DNA from: JADHOX01 sp038120515
GTDB lineage: Bacteria; Pseudomonadota; Alphaproteobacteria; Rickettsiales; JABIRX01
Direction of reading: 5' to 3'
NCBI GenBank assembly: GCA_038120515.1
Contig: JAYOLW010000007.1
Span: 15,319 to 79,318, forward strand
DNA: 64,000 nt
This document shows, one piece after another, positions 63,650-64,000 of the stretch (its first letter is position 1; each line of letters opens with the position of its first letter). The notes under the pieces are model-generated. The model worked only from the letters and a program-made list of their open reading frames with translations. It did no database searches and was not told where the DNA came from. Both the position numbers and the translations under genes were made by a program.

Positions 63650-64000
63650 TCAATAATTATTCTTTGTGGTGTAATTTATTACTTCTTTAACAACACTCTC
63701 TGCTCTTGGATGCCAACATCTCATGACGATAAAACATTTATAATCTGATAAATTATCGTCTTCATTTAATTTAGATTCTAATGCATGAGATTGCTCCTCT
63801 GTAAGTTTCAAAATAGGGGACGAGCCGCCAAGTTCCTGGTATATTTTTTTTGCTGTAGGAGCCCTTCTATTTGCGATTAGTTTTGCTAATGGGAACCTTA
63901 AAAAACTTGGTAAATTTAAAATTGCTGGATCATAAAATAAATTAAATAAAAAGGGTTCTACACTTTCTAATTTATCAGGACCTCCGAGATTGAATAATAT
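63650..64000 (-). pseudogene. hemH: Ferrochelatase N-terminal fragment
   Basis: The minus strand, entering from beyond the right edge, reads LFNLGGPDKLESVEPFLFNL, RRAPTAKKIYQELGG and SSPILKLTEEQ, then VMRCWHPRAESVVKEVINY, all matching the N-terminal third of HemH (iron insertion into protoporphyrin). Homology stops at about 63671, followed by a few unrelated codons and a TGA at 63650-63652. The other two thirds (about 200 residues) are absent, because the DNA there is the TRAP permease in the opposite direction. The gene is therefore broken at the join. A natural rearrangement is less likely than a chimera. Confidence 0.8.
63671..63682. repeat. Short inverted repeat at the TRAP/hemH join
   Basis: GTAAT-TT-ATTAC is a 5-base inverted repeat with a 2-base centre. 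It lies exactly where permease sequence and antisense hemH sequence meet. Such short palindromes are typical of fold-back joins in amplified DNA. Confidence 0.5.

Larger units (their letters stand above)
62402..63748 (+). pseudogene. TRAP transporter fused permease, broken by an insert/gap and truncated at a chimeric join
   Basis: A multi-span permease of the 4TM-12TM fused TRAP type, partner of the TAXI receptor. YKDLSLRSGMPTTSDI, LPLLVIAGFFLIYTYYG, GSMLDKAGAGNYFIRVAFALLGHLQGGPAKAAVLSSAMTGVISGSSIANV (several conserved stretches) and MPPVMGAAAFLMVEY are typical. Family members have 600-700 residues, but only about 425 genuine ones are present. Two defects are seen. A foreign-looking stretch (62739-62844) next to a 10-N run replaces a few residues after DWAFASIASF. 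Near 63671 the sequence turns into the antisense of a ferrochelatase gene, so the final third is missing. Both look like assembly or amplification artefacts rather than natural decay. Confidence 0.8.

Overview
The window is strongly AT-rich, gene-dense DNA from an alphaproteobacterium. The markers are tig-clpP-clpX-lon, an alphaproteobacterial Mic60/mitofilin next to hemY, an NDUFS4-like complex I accessory protein, a MidA/NDUFAF7 homologue, RpoH with its RpoH box, and metX-metW. Species cannot be fixed from this sequence. A complete sulfate-assimilation operon and a TAXI-type TRAP transporter argue for a free-living (perhaps marine) or only facultatively host-associated cell. Three 10-N runs and two chimeric-looking joins show that this is a draft, possibly single-cell or metagenome, assembly.

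Layout. 1-3.8 kb: start of a secreted or outer-membrane protein, then an overlapping three-gene lysine-catabolism set (lysine/saccharopine dehydrogenase-like, ALDH7, DUF1338). 3.9-8.1 kb: yidD, hisI, a D-Ala-D-Ala dipeptidase and a 961-residue orphan coupled to it. 8.2-14.4 kb: tRNA-Asp, tRNA-Val, lon, clpX, clpP, tig, tRNA-Leu. 14.6-20.4 kb (plus strand): sppA, class I aldolase, thiE, gdhA, uup. 20.4-24.4 kb (minus): cutA, cysE, hemY, mic60, NDUFS4-like, tRNA-Gln, ridA. 24.4-33.9 kb: degenerate prepilin peptidase and NDUFAF5-like methyltransferase, retropepsin-like protease, Cys-rich lipoprotein, rpoH, hemB, yggT, ubiD, pal-cpoB, alpha-carbonic anhydrase, cvfB. 33.9-47.1 kb: addA, holC, a glycosyltransferase, a hydrolase, midA, lgt, slt, degenerate ccmAB, acnA. 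47.2-56.0 kb: cysG-H-J-I-D-N-K on the minus strand behind a strong promoter and a short polycysteine leader ORF. 56.1-60.5 kb: AhpD-like, GNAT, GS-like protein, metW, metX. 60.6-64 kb: chorismate mutase, TAXI receptor, TRAP permease (broken), inverted hemH fragment.

How the genes work together. Sulfate is activated by CysDN to APS, reduced directly by a 4Fe-4S APS reductase (CysH), then by CysJI with siroheme from CysG, and sulfide is fixed by CysK with O-acetylserine from CysE. MetX/MetW feed methionine. The leader ORF ends in Cys-Cys-Met-Cys-Cys-Cys-stop just before cysG and looks like a cysteine-sensing attenuator. This is the most interesting regulatory finding.

A second theme is full-length, in-frame proteins that have lost catalytic residues. 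They are the GS-I paralogue in the met operon, CcmA (with a half-length CcmB), the AhpD-like protein, the prepilin-peptidase-like protein and the NDUFAF5-like methyltransferase. These comparisons were made by eye against remembered family sequences and need proper alignments.
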